Assembly: GCF_023155095.1 (NCBI RefSeq)
Contig: NZ_JAKNDA010000003.1
Span: 310,001 to 374,000 of the forward strand
Origin: Idiomarina aminovorans
GTDB lineage: Bacteria > Pseudomonadota > Gammaproteobacteria > Enterobacterales > Alteromonadaceae
Length of the DNA: 64,000 nucleotides
Direction: 5' to 3'
Shown here: positions 7,983 to 15,507 of the stretch, in pieces
Layout: each line of letters starts with the position of its first letter
Position numbering within the stretch: the stretch's first letter is position 1
The notes under the pieces: generated by a model
Told to the model about the DNA's origin: nothing
What the model saw: the letters and a program-made list of their open reading frames with translations, nothing else
Databases searched by the model: none
Translations under genes and position numbers: made by a program

Positions 7983-8909
7983 TTACCGCGCAATATTATT
8001 GCTCTGAAAACGCTGCAGCATAAAGTCTATGAACAACCGCACCCGATAAGGAATGTTCTCTCTGTCTCGGTAGAGCATTTCGCACCCTCGGGGCTGGTTA
8101 CTCCAGTCCGGCAGAATTTGCTGAATGAGGCCGGAGTCGAGTAAGGGCTGCGCATGGTAATCGGGAATAAAGCCAACACCTAATCCTCCGGCAATCACCT
8201 CAGTCAGTAAACTCATATCATCAACTTTTAGGCGAACGTTGTGGGTGGCTTTATAGGTTTGCTTTTCTGCCGAGTGAATATGTTGCAGACTCCAGGCCAG
8301 CATAGGCGAACACAACACCGTAGGTAACCCGGCTAAGTCCGCCGGAGCCTTTATGTGCGATACATCTAAATTAGCCGGGCCGCAGATAGCAAAACGAATA
8401 TTGGTTAAATGCCGGCCAATCCAGTGAGTGGCATTGTGCTGGCCAATGCGAAAAGCCAAATCCATAGCTTCTTCATCAATGTCGATAGTTTGGTTTGAAA
8501 GCTTTAAGTCGAGATGAATGTCCGGGTACTGCTGCATAAACGCATTGAAATGATGAACCAGTACCTGCACGCTAAAATTAATCGGGGCTGAAATTCTTAT
8601 TGTGCCTTTGGCTTCGGTTCGGTCCTGTTGCAGGCACAACGCTACATTGTCCAGCTCATCAAAAATAGGCGCACTTCTGCGATAATACCGCTGCCCCGCA
8701 AAGGTGAGCTGCACACGATGAGCGTCGCGGTTAAACAGTCTTAGCGCCAGGTCTTCCTCCAGCTTGGCAATTCTGCGGCTGAGTGTGGAAAGCGGCATAC
8801 CTAAGGCAACAGCCGCTTGTTTAAAACTGCCATACTGCGCAACCGTGCAAAAGCAGCGCATATCATCCAGTGAATAATTAGATTTCATATTTGGAATTTT
8901 AATTCCCAT
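7983..8909 (-). CDS. LysR-family transcriptional regulator
   Basis: Up to 308 residues. An N-terminal winged helix-turn-helix (about 12-70, with FKQAAVALGMPLSTLSRRI) is followed by a LysR-type effector-binding domain. The sequence belongs to the CrgA/DsdC-like group that ends near residue 300. A second ATG at 8888 gives the more typical LysR N-terminus, and neither start has a clear ribosome binding site. It is divergent from an EamA-family exporter 79 bases away. This arrangement usually means the regulator controls the transporter, which is inference here. Confidence 0.9.
   Translation of the reverse strand: MGIKIPNMKSNYSLDDMRCFCTVAQYGSFKQAAVALGMPLSTLSRRIAKLEEDLALRLFNRDAHRVQLTFAGQRYYRRSAPIFDELDNVALCLQQDRTEAKGTIRISAPINFSVQVLVHHFNAFMQQYPDIHLDLKLSNQTIDIDEEAMDLAFRIGQHNATHWIGRHLTNIRFAICGPANLDVSHIKAPADLAGLPTVLCSPMLAWSLQHIHSAEKQTYKATHNVRLKVDDMSLLTEVIAGGLGVGFIPDYHAQPLLDSGLIQQILPDWSNQPRGCEMLYRDRENIPYRVRLFIDFMLQRFQSNNIAR
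8893..8906. promoter_or_regulatory. Palindrome at the start of the LysR gene
   Basis: GGAATT-TT-AATTCC is a perfect 6-bp inverted repeat with a 2-bp centre. It lies over the two candidate start codons of the LysR gene and about 85 bases from the EamA start. It could be an autoregulatory site but may be chance. Confidence 0.3.
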
Positions 8910-8988
8910 TTTTTCTTATTTATACCGTATTTAGAATCTATACACTGTCAGCCATGTTTTCTCAAGGTTTCTCTATGCGGAGATAAAT

Positions 8989-9915
8989 ATGAACCGCTCA
9001 GCCAATACGAACGCTATTTTACTCTTGCTGTTATGTGCTTTCTTTTGGGGAGCCTGCTTCCCAGTCGGTAAACATGCGTTGAGTGAAGTACACGCGCTGA
9101 CTCTGGTCATTTGGCGTTTCTCCATAGCGGCTCTGTGCCTGTTTGCGTACATAAAATGGAAAAGTATACCTATTCCAACGCTGACAAAGCGACAATGGTT
9201 GTGGGTGATTGGTGTATCTATTATTGGTGTGGGCGGGTTAAACCTTGGCTTGTTTACTGGTTTAGCACAAACCAACGCCAGCAATGGTGCTTTGATTATG
9301 GCACTGAGCCCGCTCACAACGTCGTTAATCGGCTCTTTATTACAACGTAAACTGTTGACCCGCGGCGCCGTATTCAGTTTAGTGGTTTGTCTGTCTGGCG
9401 TATTGCTGGTGTTAACTAACGGAAAACTGGAACGTTTGCTCGGTTTTGAGTTTAATCACGGTGACCAGATTATATTTTTAGGTATGCTTTGCTGGAGCCT
9501 GTACACCTATTTAACGCAAGGTATTAGCCGCTGGATGCCGATGATCCCCTACACGTTTTTAGGCATGTTAGCCGGTTTGGGTGTCATTTCTCTGGTCACT
9601 GCATTTAGTACTGAAGCTCACCCCTTACAAGAAAGCATGGCAATAAGCCAAATTGCCTTAGCCGACTTATTATTCATTGGCGTTTTTGGCACCGTGGGTG
9701 GCTACCTATTGTGGATTTCGGGAGTCAAACAACTGGGTGCCGCAAACGCCTCTTTGTTTTTTAATTTTGTCCCCATTTTCGCGGCACTCACAGCAATAAC
9801 CTTTGGCCAGAACGTGACCGGGTTGCAGCTGCTGGGTATGGCTATTGTTATTTCCGGACTGCTGCTGCCGCGACTAACTCATTGGCGACAACAACGCTTT
9901 GCCAGAATGAGTTAA
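8989..9915 (+). CDS. EamA/DMT-superfamily transporter
   Basis: 308 residues with about ten predicted membrane helices arranged as two EamA repeats, the standard layout for drug/metabolite transporters. The first repeat opens with CAFFWGACFPVGKHAL, and the second contains FGTVGGYLLWISGVK. CGGAG precedes the ATG. Members export amino acids, purines or other metabolites, but the substrate cannot be read from sequence. The divergent LysR gene is the likely regulator. Confidence 0.9.
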   Translation: MNRSANTNAILLLLLCAFFWGACFPVGKHALSEVHALTLVIWRFSIAALCLFAYIKWKSIPIPTLTKRQWLWVIGVSIIGVGGLNLGLFTGLAQTNASNGALIMALSPLTTSLIGSLLQRKLLTRGAVFSLVVCLSGVLLVLTNGKLERLLGFEFNHGDQIIFLGMLCWSLYTYLTQGISRWMPMIPYTFLGMLAGLGVISLVTAFSTEAHPLQESMAISQIALADLLFIGVFGTVGGYLLWISGVKQLGAANASLFFNFVPIFAALTAITFGQNVTGLQLLGMAIVISGLLLPRLTHWRQQRFARMS

Positions 9916-10079
9916 GACAAATAAGCCATAATTTGAGGGCGGACAATAAAAAATACGGTGGCCAGCAAAAAATTGACCATACAACGGGGTGAATGCTGTA
10001 AATCATGATGAGGTCGCCGGACTGGAAATGGTTACTCTTAAACAGGGAACGGATGTTCTTTCAAGACAAAAGAGCACGA

Positions 10080-10965
10080 TTAAAAGTCCTTAACAGTATT
10101 GCTGTCCTGCGTCATTAGCTTCATTAAGCGAATATCGCGCTCAACCAGATTACTGATCCGACAATAGGGCTGCTCGAAAATAAGCTGCACAAGTTCATAG
10201 CTGTATATTCTTGGAAGTTGTAGCCGTATATACTCAGTTGTGCTTTCCATCAACGCTTTAATCGCTGAAATTTTCTCACAAGTCCATATTGCTGTTTGTT
10301 CAACACCTTTTAGCATAAATAGTAGCCACGCTTCCCAATGCTGTTCTCTGGTAACGTCATTGAGCAAGCGGTAGTAATCTTGCTTGTTTTGGACAATAAA
10401 TCGGCTCAAATAAAGTATTGGCAGGGTTAACAAATTCTGCTCAATAAGATACAAAACGTTCCCAGTTGGTTAACAGATCGCGAATAATAGCTTCTCCAGC
10501 TGGCGGCGTGTAAATAACCTCTCCGGTCGATTGGTTACCAACAATGGTGCCAGGAACCTTGCGGATATCCATTTCAGTATTCTTAAGCGTACTGCAAATC
10601 TCAATCGCTGTTGCCGTGCACAACGGCTTTCGATCTAACTGTTTAAAGCCTTGGTATAGAGCGGTTCGATAACGTAATGCTTCCTTCGTTGCATTATCGG
10701 CTCCCTTGTCTTCCTGAGCATATTGAAACAGCCGATCTGTGGTGGTCACAATGTTCTCAATCTCGGAGCTATCTTTTGCTTCAAGCAAGGGTAACAAGTT
10801 AATCAACATGCTTTGATTGGGTATAAGCTCTCCAGACTTTTTTAGCTCTGCCAATGAAGCACGGGCGGCTATACACGCTTTGAGTACAGCCCGTGTCTCT
10901 ATAATATTGTGAGCAGGAGGTATTAACGGTAATTGGTCATACGGCTGTTCAGCGCACCAGTTCAT
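10080..10965 (-). pseudogene. Fic-family protein, broken by internal deletions including the catalytic motif
   Basis: Two abutting frames together read as a Fic-family protein of the ~370-residue class with an N-terminal Fic-N region. Frame 1 (10441-10965) carries the N-terminal part through TPPAGEAIIRDLLTNWERF. Frame 2 (10080-10454) resumes with LYLIEQNLLTLPILYLS and continues to SYELVQLIFEQPYCRI. The segment that should join them, with HPFxxGNGRxxR, is missing, which also shifts the frame. A second gap is likely after NLVE, because most of the C-terminal winged helix is absent and the protein resumes at IRLMKLMTQDSN. AMP-transfer activity cannot survive this. The operator region upstream is intact. 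Confidence 0.85.
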
Positions 10966-10984
10966 CTTTAAATTCCAGAAATTA

Positions 10985-11049
10985 TCGACATGACAACATA
11001 ATATGTCGATATTTTAGTGATTTTTCGACATGTAGTTAGTCTATGTCGA
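10985..11049. promoter_or_regulatory. Two operator-like inverted repeats upstream of the Fic pseudogene
   Basis: Two copies of TCGACAT-N11-ATGTCGA occupy 10985-11009 and 11025-11049, exactly 40 bp apart, and so on the same helix face. The first extends to a perfect 9-bp arm (TATCGACAT). They lie 20-84 bases before the fic start on the minus strand. A dimeric regulator, possibly the Fic protein's own winged helix or a lost antitoxin, is the likely ligand. Confidence 0.65.
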
Positions 11050-11217
11050 TAGCTCCGACAAGGTTAACGCCGTGGGTGTCGGATACAGTATGCTGGAGTA
11101 ACTATAAATTCGTGGCCAGTTTTTCTTGGCCACAATTTGACCGGGGGTAGTCGATTAACTAATCTCCTTATAGCTACGGTAAATCAAGCTAAACTCTGAG
11201 CTTTTAAGGAGCATAAA

Positions 11218-11331
11218 ATGGAGATTATTGGTTGGATGGCGTTTTTTGTCGCATTATATATAGCTTATAAACTGGAAAAGCTAATACGTGAGCTAAAACG
11301 AAAAGGTGTATTGGAGCATGAGTATAAGTAG
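11218..11331 (+). CDS. 37-residue small membrane protein
   Basis: A short open frame with a strong ribosome binding site (AAGGAG, 6 bases before ATG). It encodes a single hydrophobic helix (begins MEIIGWMAFFVALYIAYKLE) followed by a basic tail (LIRELKRKG) and ends TAG. It lies immediately outside the left attachment repeat of the island. I do not recognise it. The helix plus positive-inside tail suggests a one-pass inner-membrane peptide. Confidence 0.6.
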   Translation: MEIIGWMAFFVALYIAYKLEKLIRELKRKGVLEHEYK

Positions 11332-11348
11332 ATACTACGGCTAAATAT

Positions 11349-11406
11349 CTTTATATAAGTGGTGGCCCCTCCCAGATTTGAACTGGGGACCAACCGATTA
11401 TGAGTC
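11349..11406. repeat. Left attachment-site repeat (tRNA-Ile 3' fragment)
   Basis: 58 bp matching 24500-24557 with one mismatch (position 8, T versus G). The last 47 bases equal the 3' part of tRNA-Ile(CAU) from the anticodon arm to CCA, and the first 11 lie 3' of the gene. No complete tRNA is present here. This is the expected scar of a site-specific integration into the tRNA 3' end. Confidence 0.9.
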
Positions 11407-11570
11407 CTGCATTGGTGGGTTTTCTAACATTCAGCTTAGGTTGAAAATACTAGTTTTTTCAGCTGCTTACGTGTTTCATCGATGTTTTTGATCCGACGCC
11501 GGTTTTGACAGTTTTGATCTTAACTTCCGTTGTAACTACCGTTCCCATCATGCTCGAAAAACAACAGTTA

Positions 11571-13370
11571 CTAAAAGTAATACGATACACCAAGTCGGAT
11601 ATTGTGGTTCTCCTGTTTCTTATAAACCACTCTGAAGTCAAATGCCGAATTCATCACTAGACTTGCGCCACAATTCATCTTCCAATTTTGAGCCTTCACT
11701 TTATCCGTTATACTAACCGGCGTTGCAACCTCACAAAACCAGTTGCGACCAGCGAACTCTCCTTCAAACCCAAGCATACTCTCAACCGTGACGTTATGTT
11801 GATCACCACGACGCTCTTTATCATGCATGCGACCACCAAAAAGAGCATAGCCGATTATATTCCTTGTAACTCTGGTTGCCCAGCCATAGTGTCCTTCAAC
11901 GTAAGTCGCTAAGTTGACTTTTTCCCCTCTAAGTCGGTTTCGTGTTGCACCTGCTTTTATGATCCAAGAATTTCCACCGTCTCCCGGCAACCCTGTATTA
12001 CTTACATTGAAAGAAGTAATATCGATGACAGTTAGGTCCTCTATCGCTACATTATTATCAATAACAGATATTGTGAGTTCTCCCATACGCAAAGCCGAGT
12101 TCTTTGGCTTCCCAATCTTTGGCTGTAGGCAGTCATAATAGGTTGGCCTAGCGGTGAACTCCCAGCGGTCAACATCTCCACTTCCAAATACCTTGGAAAC
12201 TCTAATCATATTCGGTTTTTGTCCAAGGTGCGGTTCTTCCGAAATCGCTTTTACTTTATGGTTATCACCCGGAGGGTATTTTAAAAGCTTGGTAAGAACG
12301 TCTTGTTTTCGCGCTCTATGAGCTTCTTGTTCAGGATTTTGACGCTGTCGGAAGCTATAATAGGATGCTAATGTAATTAATACTTGTTTTTGCTCACTCT
12401 CGGCTAAATTATCGAATAGTCTGCTGTTAGGATGATCCTCAAGCCATAATCTAACCGTTTCCTGCTGACGTTTGGATAGCGCATGATATTTTGACTGAAA
12501 ACGTTTTTGCTCACTCTCATTAAGCGTTATTTCACGTACTAAACTATTTTCTCGTTCAGCGATTCGCTGTATTACTCCAGACGGAAAAACCGTGAGTTCA
12601 CTATCAGTTACCAAATAACGTCCAGCGACAAGTTCTAGCGCACGAGCCACGTAATAAGCACAGTTCTTACTTGTAAAATAATAAGTATATTCAGTTCTGG
12701 ATAGCTCATAAAGATGAGCCGCTAATAGTTGAGCCTCAAATGTAGAGATATCAAGCTCATAATCCCATAAATTGCGAAGTTCTACCTGTCCATAGGATAA
12801 ATTATGCCGATAGAAGTGCTGTGCCGAATACCGCGCCTCATAACCACCAAAAAGTCCTTTTACGATATAGCTCAAAGGATCAACACCCGGAGGAACTTTT
12901 GCTCCAAAGTTCAAACTGTTATCGAGTAGCTCGACGTTTGAAGCTCCGCCTAGTTTTATGAAAAGGTGACCGTGGAAGGAGGCCGGATTCTTGAGATATC
13001 CATCTGCAAAAACCAGAGTAATCGAATCAACTTCATCTGACTTTTGCCAATCAATAAACTCCTCACACGTTGAATAATCAAACGGAGGAATCAAACCAGT
13101 TCGTTCAATTAACATATGACGAGCGGGAAATTTACAGATATTTCGTTTATCCTCGAATGCTTGTATCGTAGCATCTAATTCAGCTTTGGGGTCATTTCTA
13201 CCCTGTGGTGAAAAAAAGAATTCATCTTGTTTAACTTCAGATTTACCCGTTTCGTTGTATTGAAGCAGTTTTTGCCATTGCCAAGAATCTGCCAAGTTTG
13301 ACTCTGCTGAAACATTAAGCGCAAAGAAGAAGAAAAACAGACAGGATACAGCTTGCTTCACCGAAAACAT
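11571..13370 (-). CDS. DUF4105 (Lnb N-terminal-like) periplasmic protein
   Basis: 599 residues with a signal peptide (ends LNVSAES). The central region matches the DUF4105 or Lnb-N-terminal periplasmic domain: a conserved His in FHGHLFIKLGG (about 133-143) and a conserved Cys in TSKNCAYYVARALELV (about 233-248), a pairing like that of papain/NlpC-type folds. The last ~200 residues look like a beta-rich outer-membrane or periplasmic domain ending in Tyr-Phe. It follows a DUF3015 gene on the same strand, a pairing I recall from other marine gammaproteobacteria. A terminator-like hairpin lies between the two. It may act in envelope or lipid metabolism; function is not established. Confidence 0.8.
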   Translation of the reverse strand: MFSVKQAVSCLFFFFFALNVSAESNLADSWQWQKLLQYNETGKSEVKQDEFFFSPQGRNDPKAELDATIQAFEDKRNICKFPARHMLIERTGLIPPFDYSTCEEFIDWQKSDEVDSITLVFADGYLKNPASFHGHLFIKLGGASNVELLDNSLNFGAKVPPGVDPLSYIVKGLFGGYEARYSAQHFYRHNLSYGQVELRNLWDYELDISTFEAQLLAAHLYELSRTEYTYYFTSKNCAYYVARALELVAGRYLVTDSELTVFPSGVIQRIAERENSLVREITLNESEQKRFQSKYHALSKRQQETVRLWLEDHPNSRLFDNLAESEQKQVLITLASYYSFRQRQNPEQEAHRARKQDVLTKLLKYPPGDNHKVKAISEEPHLGQKPNMIRVSKVFGSGDVDRWEFTARPTYYDCLQPKIGKPKNSALRMGELTISVIDNNVAIEDLTVIDITSFNVSNTGLPGDGGNSWIIKAGATRNRLRGEKVNLATYVEGHYGWATRVTRNIIGYALFGGRMHDKERRGDQHNVTVESMLGFEGEFAGRNWFCEVATPVSITDKVKAQNWKMNCGASLVMNSAFDFRVVYKKQENHNIRLGVSYYF

Positions 13371-13386
13371 CCCTTTATTGAAATCA

Positions 13387-13413
13387 TAAAAAACCCGAGC
13401 TAGTAGCTCGGGT
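13387..13413 (-). terminator. Intrinsic terminator between DUF3015 and DUF4105 genes
   Basis: On the minus strand ACCCGAGC pairs perfectly with GCTCGGGT around a 5-base loop, followed by a run of six T. It sits 27 bases after the DUF3015 stop and 17 bases before the DUF4105 start, so it would lower expression of the downstream gene. Confidence 0.8.
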
Positions 13414-13439
13414 ATACTCGAACAAATTGCCTGAACGCG

Positions 13440-13907
13440 TTATGAATTGAGTAAGTTCTGTGCTGAATAAAATAGGGTCTGTGCTTTTTCGCTATTAGAC
13501 CGTGTTTTATCAATCACTAATGAGCCACGCAGTTCTGTCAAAACTTTGCCACGTTCACTTTCATCAACGCCAAGCATGACTAACATAGTATCAACGTGAC
13601 GGCCTTCACCGATTGCTAGCTCTGCTTCCAGCTGTTCATAATTTTCATCAATAAAACGAGCAGTTTCGACAAGCTGTGAGTTACACGTATCTTTAGAAAC
13701 AGTTGCTGAGGTTAGCGCTGTAGTACCCAAATCCCATATGATGTTAGAGATCGCGGCAGCAGTTCCGTTATCTGGGAAAACTGCTGCACCTAGCCCACAA
13801 TGGCGCCAAGCATTTAAATTTTCCCCTGCTGCATTTGCAGGCTGAGAAATAAAAGCGGTAGTTGATAATGTAGCAATGGCAAGCGCGGCGGCTAGTCCTT
13901 TTTTCAT
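13440..13907 (-). CDS. DUF3015 family secreted protein
   Basis: 155 residues. A signal peptide (MKKGLAAALAIATL through PANA) is followed by a mature domain with two Cys (WRHCGLGAAVF and SKDTCNSQL) and the DUF3015 pattern NIIWDLGTTALTSATVS. The ribosome binding site AAGGATAT precedes the ATG. It is upstream of the DUF4105 gene, separated by a strong hairpin terminator, which would leave this small protein in excess. The role is unknown. Confidence 0.85.
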   Translation of the reverse strand: MKKGLAAALAIATLSTTAFISQPANAAGENLNAWRHCGLGAAVFPDNGTAAAISNIIWDLGTTALTSATVSKDTCNSQLVETARFIDENYEQLEAELAIGEGRHVDTMLVMLGVDESERGKVLTELRGSLVIDKTRSNSEKAQTLFYSAQNLLNS

Positions 13908-14355
13908 AGTTATATCCTTTTGAAGTTAATCTTACAACAGCAGCTTAACTGAAATGGATAGAATACTACAATGTTATAAATATTAAAATAGATCAGTGTT
14001 AATAGGAGTGAATTTTTTAAGTTTATAAGCGTGTCTGAGCCAGGGTAGCAATACCGGTCGCTACCCGAACCATATTTACCGGGCATATTTACACTTAAGA
14101 TCCTCGATGGTTTTGCCCTTGTTGCTTTTTTAAGCTCAAGCCCTTCGTAGCTCAAACTTACCCGGAAGTTTTCCATATTAGGAGTAAATTTTCGTACTCC
14201 CTTATTTCCAGCCCCAATAAATTGCCTTGCCATACACCCTCCCATATCAGGACGAGATCGTGAATACTTTCTGACCAATTAAACAGCTGGATAATCGATC
14301 GATTTTAAGATCAGTTCTAGTCGTGATCATATACTCTCTTTTGCGGAGAGCCCCA
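13908..14355. other. Non-coding stretch upstream of the DUF3015 gene
   Basis: No convincing gene. A 122-codon open frame on the minus strand (13910-14278) overlaps the DUF3015 promoter region, has no family resemblance I can recognise and ends in a Phe/Tyr-rich tail typical of AT-rich non-coding DNA. The promoter of the DUF3015 gene should lie in its left part. Confidence 0.5.
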
Positions 14356-14700
14356 ATGTGCCTGACCATGCTGACTAACCACTTTGCCGACATTGAAGAC
14401 CCAGAGCAAGCATCGAAAGTATGAGCTATTTGATGTTCTGTTTTTGACGCTGACTGCGATCATTTCCGGCGCATAAGGTTGGGAAGAAATTGAATATTTT
14501 GGCCATCTTCGGCTCGAATGGCTGAAAAAGTATGGTGACTTCAGTCATGGCATACCGGTGAATGACACTATAGCCAGGCTGGTTTGTCGTATCGATCCGT
14601 AGGTGTTTCATCAGCGGTTCATTCAGTGGATGCAGGCAACTGAAAAACTCACTGATAAAGTGGTAATGTCGGTAATTGGTTGTACGGCCGCTCTGCTTGC
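14356..14700 (+). pseudogene. ISAs1-family transposase fragment, degenerate
   Basis: Read with one frameshift (near 14418) and two in-frame stops, the plus strand gives LTNHFADIEDPE, then [52 protein letters not shown] and FHQRFIQWMQA. This is the N-terminal region of ISAs1-family (DDE_Tnp_1-associated) transposases. About 115 codons remain. The catalytic DDE domain and the terminal repeats are gone. It is a dead insertion-sequence scar inside the island. Confidence 0.85.
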
Positions 14701-14728
14701 CAAGTCGTGTTTAAGTTTCCAGTTTAAA

Positions 14729-14847
14729 TCGACATAAATAAACGATGAGTTCAGTCTATGTCGTTCCGATCGACATATCAATTTAACGTGTCGATTTTTT
14801 CTTACTTTTTCGACATACCGTAACCATAGTTAAATAAGTCGTGTCGA
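14729..14847. promoter_or_regulatory. Second cluster of TCGACAT operator-like repeats
   Basis: TCGACAT occurs at 14729, 14770 and 14810, about 40 bp apart, with inverted partners ATGTCG (14758), GTGTCGA (14788) and GTGTCGA (14841). The unit 14770-14794 is TCGACAT-N11-GTGTCGA, the same geometry as the two sites upstream of the Fic pseudogene at 10985-11049. No intact gene with a start adjacent to this cluster is visible, so it may be the orphaned control region of a lost gene. Confidence 0.6.
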
Positions 14848-14884
14848 GCGAGAAGCAACTACCCAATATTAAGCTCGAACATCC

Positions 14885-14898
14885 GTACACATGTGTAC
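14885..14898. repeat. Palindrome GTACACATGTGTAC, copy 1
   Basis: Perfect 14-bp palindrome located just left of the RloA/RloB-like pair. Thirteen of its bases recur at 17425-17437 on the far side of the same block. Function unknown. Confidence 0.4.
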
Positions 14899-14970
14899 GA
14901 ACGCATTAGCCCGTTTAGCTGACAAAAACACATAGATTACTGGACAAGCTAAAATAACCTTACCAAGTAC

Positions 14971-15492
14971 TTATTTTTCATTCATCATCAACTGGCGCAA
15001 CCGAACAATCTGCTCTTTAGTCGTATTGTCAATAACCTGCTTCGGAAATAGTTCCCGATAAGACTCTCGCCGAGTTTCTCGTCCAGATAACTGAGGGTGC
15101 AGTTGGTTTTTACAGTAAGTTGCCGTTACACCATTTGGCACTTGCTGCTTAAGAACGCACAGTAGCATCCCTTCTAAGCAAACCGGAGTGGAAATAATTA
15201 ATTCGATTTTAGCCTGGCGAGCCCTTGCTAAATCCCTCTCTCTAATCGGTACATCTTCATCCAGAACTAACACGCGCCGGTCATAATCGGCATGCTGGTG
15301 TTTTCTAATAACATTTCGAATCATAGTTGCTGGCGAGCCACCATCTTCTGCCTCAACCGTCACTCGCTGCCCTGTGTTCTGGCTGTACAAGTCTTTAAGA
15401 TGGTTAATGAACGCCTTATCTGCAGGTCCCTCGCCGACTGCCAGCAGCGTTGCCAATTGAGCTTTGCGCTGTTTCTTTCCTCGTCTAGCCAC
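14971..15492 (-). CDS. RloB-like Toprim-related protein
   Basis: 173 residues. The layout fits a small Toprim-like nuclease of the RloB group: an early Glu in LAVGEGPADKAFINHL (Glu21), an acidic cluster in VLVLDEDVP (Asp78-Glu79-Asp80), and STPVCLEGMLL (101-111), which aligns with the PCFE-LWLL motif of RloB. The gene is 15 bases downstream of an RloA-like ATPase on the same strand. ATPase plus Toprim-nuclease pairs are known defence modules (PARIS and OLD/Gabija-type systems are examples of the architecture), and RloA/RloB were first noticed linked to restriction loci. Defence against phage or plasmids is inferred. Confidence 0.72.
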   Translation of the reverse strand: MARRGKKQRKAQLATLLAVGEGPADKAFINHLKDLYSQNTGQRVTVEAEDGGSPATMIRNVIRKHQHADYDRRVLVLDEDVPIRERDLARARQAKIELIISTPVCLEGMLLCVLKQQVPNGVTATYCKNQLHPQLSGRETRRESYRELFPKQVIDNTTKEQIVRLRQLMMNEK

Positions 15493-15507
15493 CTCGACCC
15501 TCCGTGT

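Noticed and set aside
9916-10079. Short plausible codons on both strands after the EamA gene
   Set aside because: The segments are under 35 codons, interrupted by stops and match no family I recognise.
11112-11133. 7-bp stem-loop GTGGCCA...TGGCCAC
   Set aside because: No T-run on either side and no gene whose end it would serve, so a terminator is not supported.
11459-11570. Short minus-strand tail ending in KKLVFST beside the left attachment repeat, considered as an integrase remnant
   Set aside because: Only about 23 codons are open and no integrase catalytic residue can be seen, so homology cannot be supported.
13910-14278. 122-codon open frame on the minus strand before the DUF3015 gene
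   Set aside because: It covers the DUF3015 promoter region, resembles no known family, has no good ribosome binding site and ends in AT-rich low-complexity residues.
14426-14611. 61-codon open frame on the minus strand
   Set aside because: It is antisense to the ISAs1-family remnant, whose plus-strand reading is clearly homologous to transposases.
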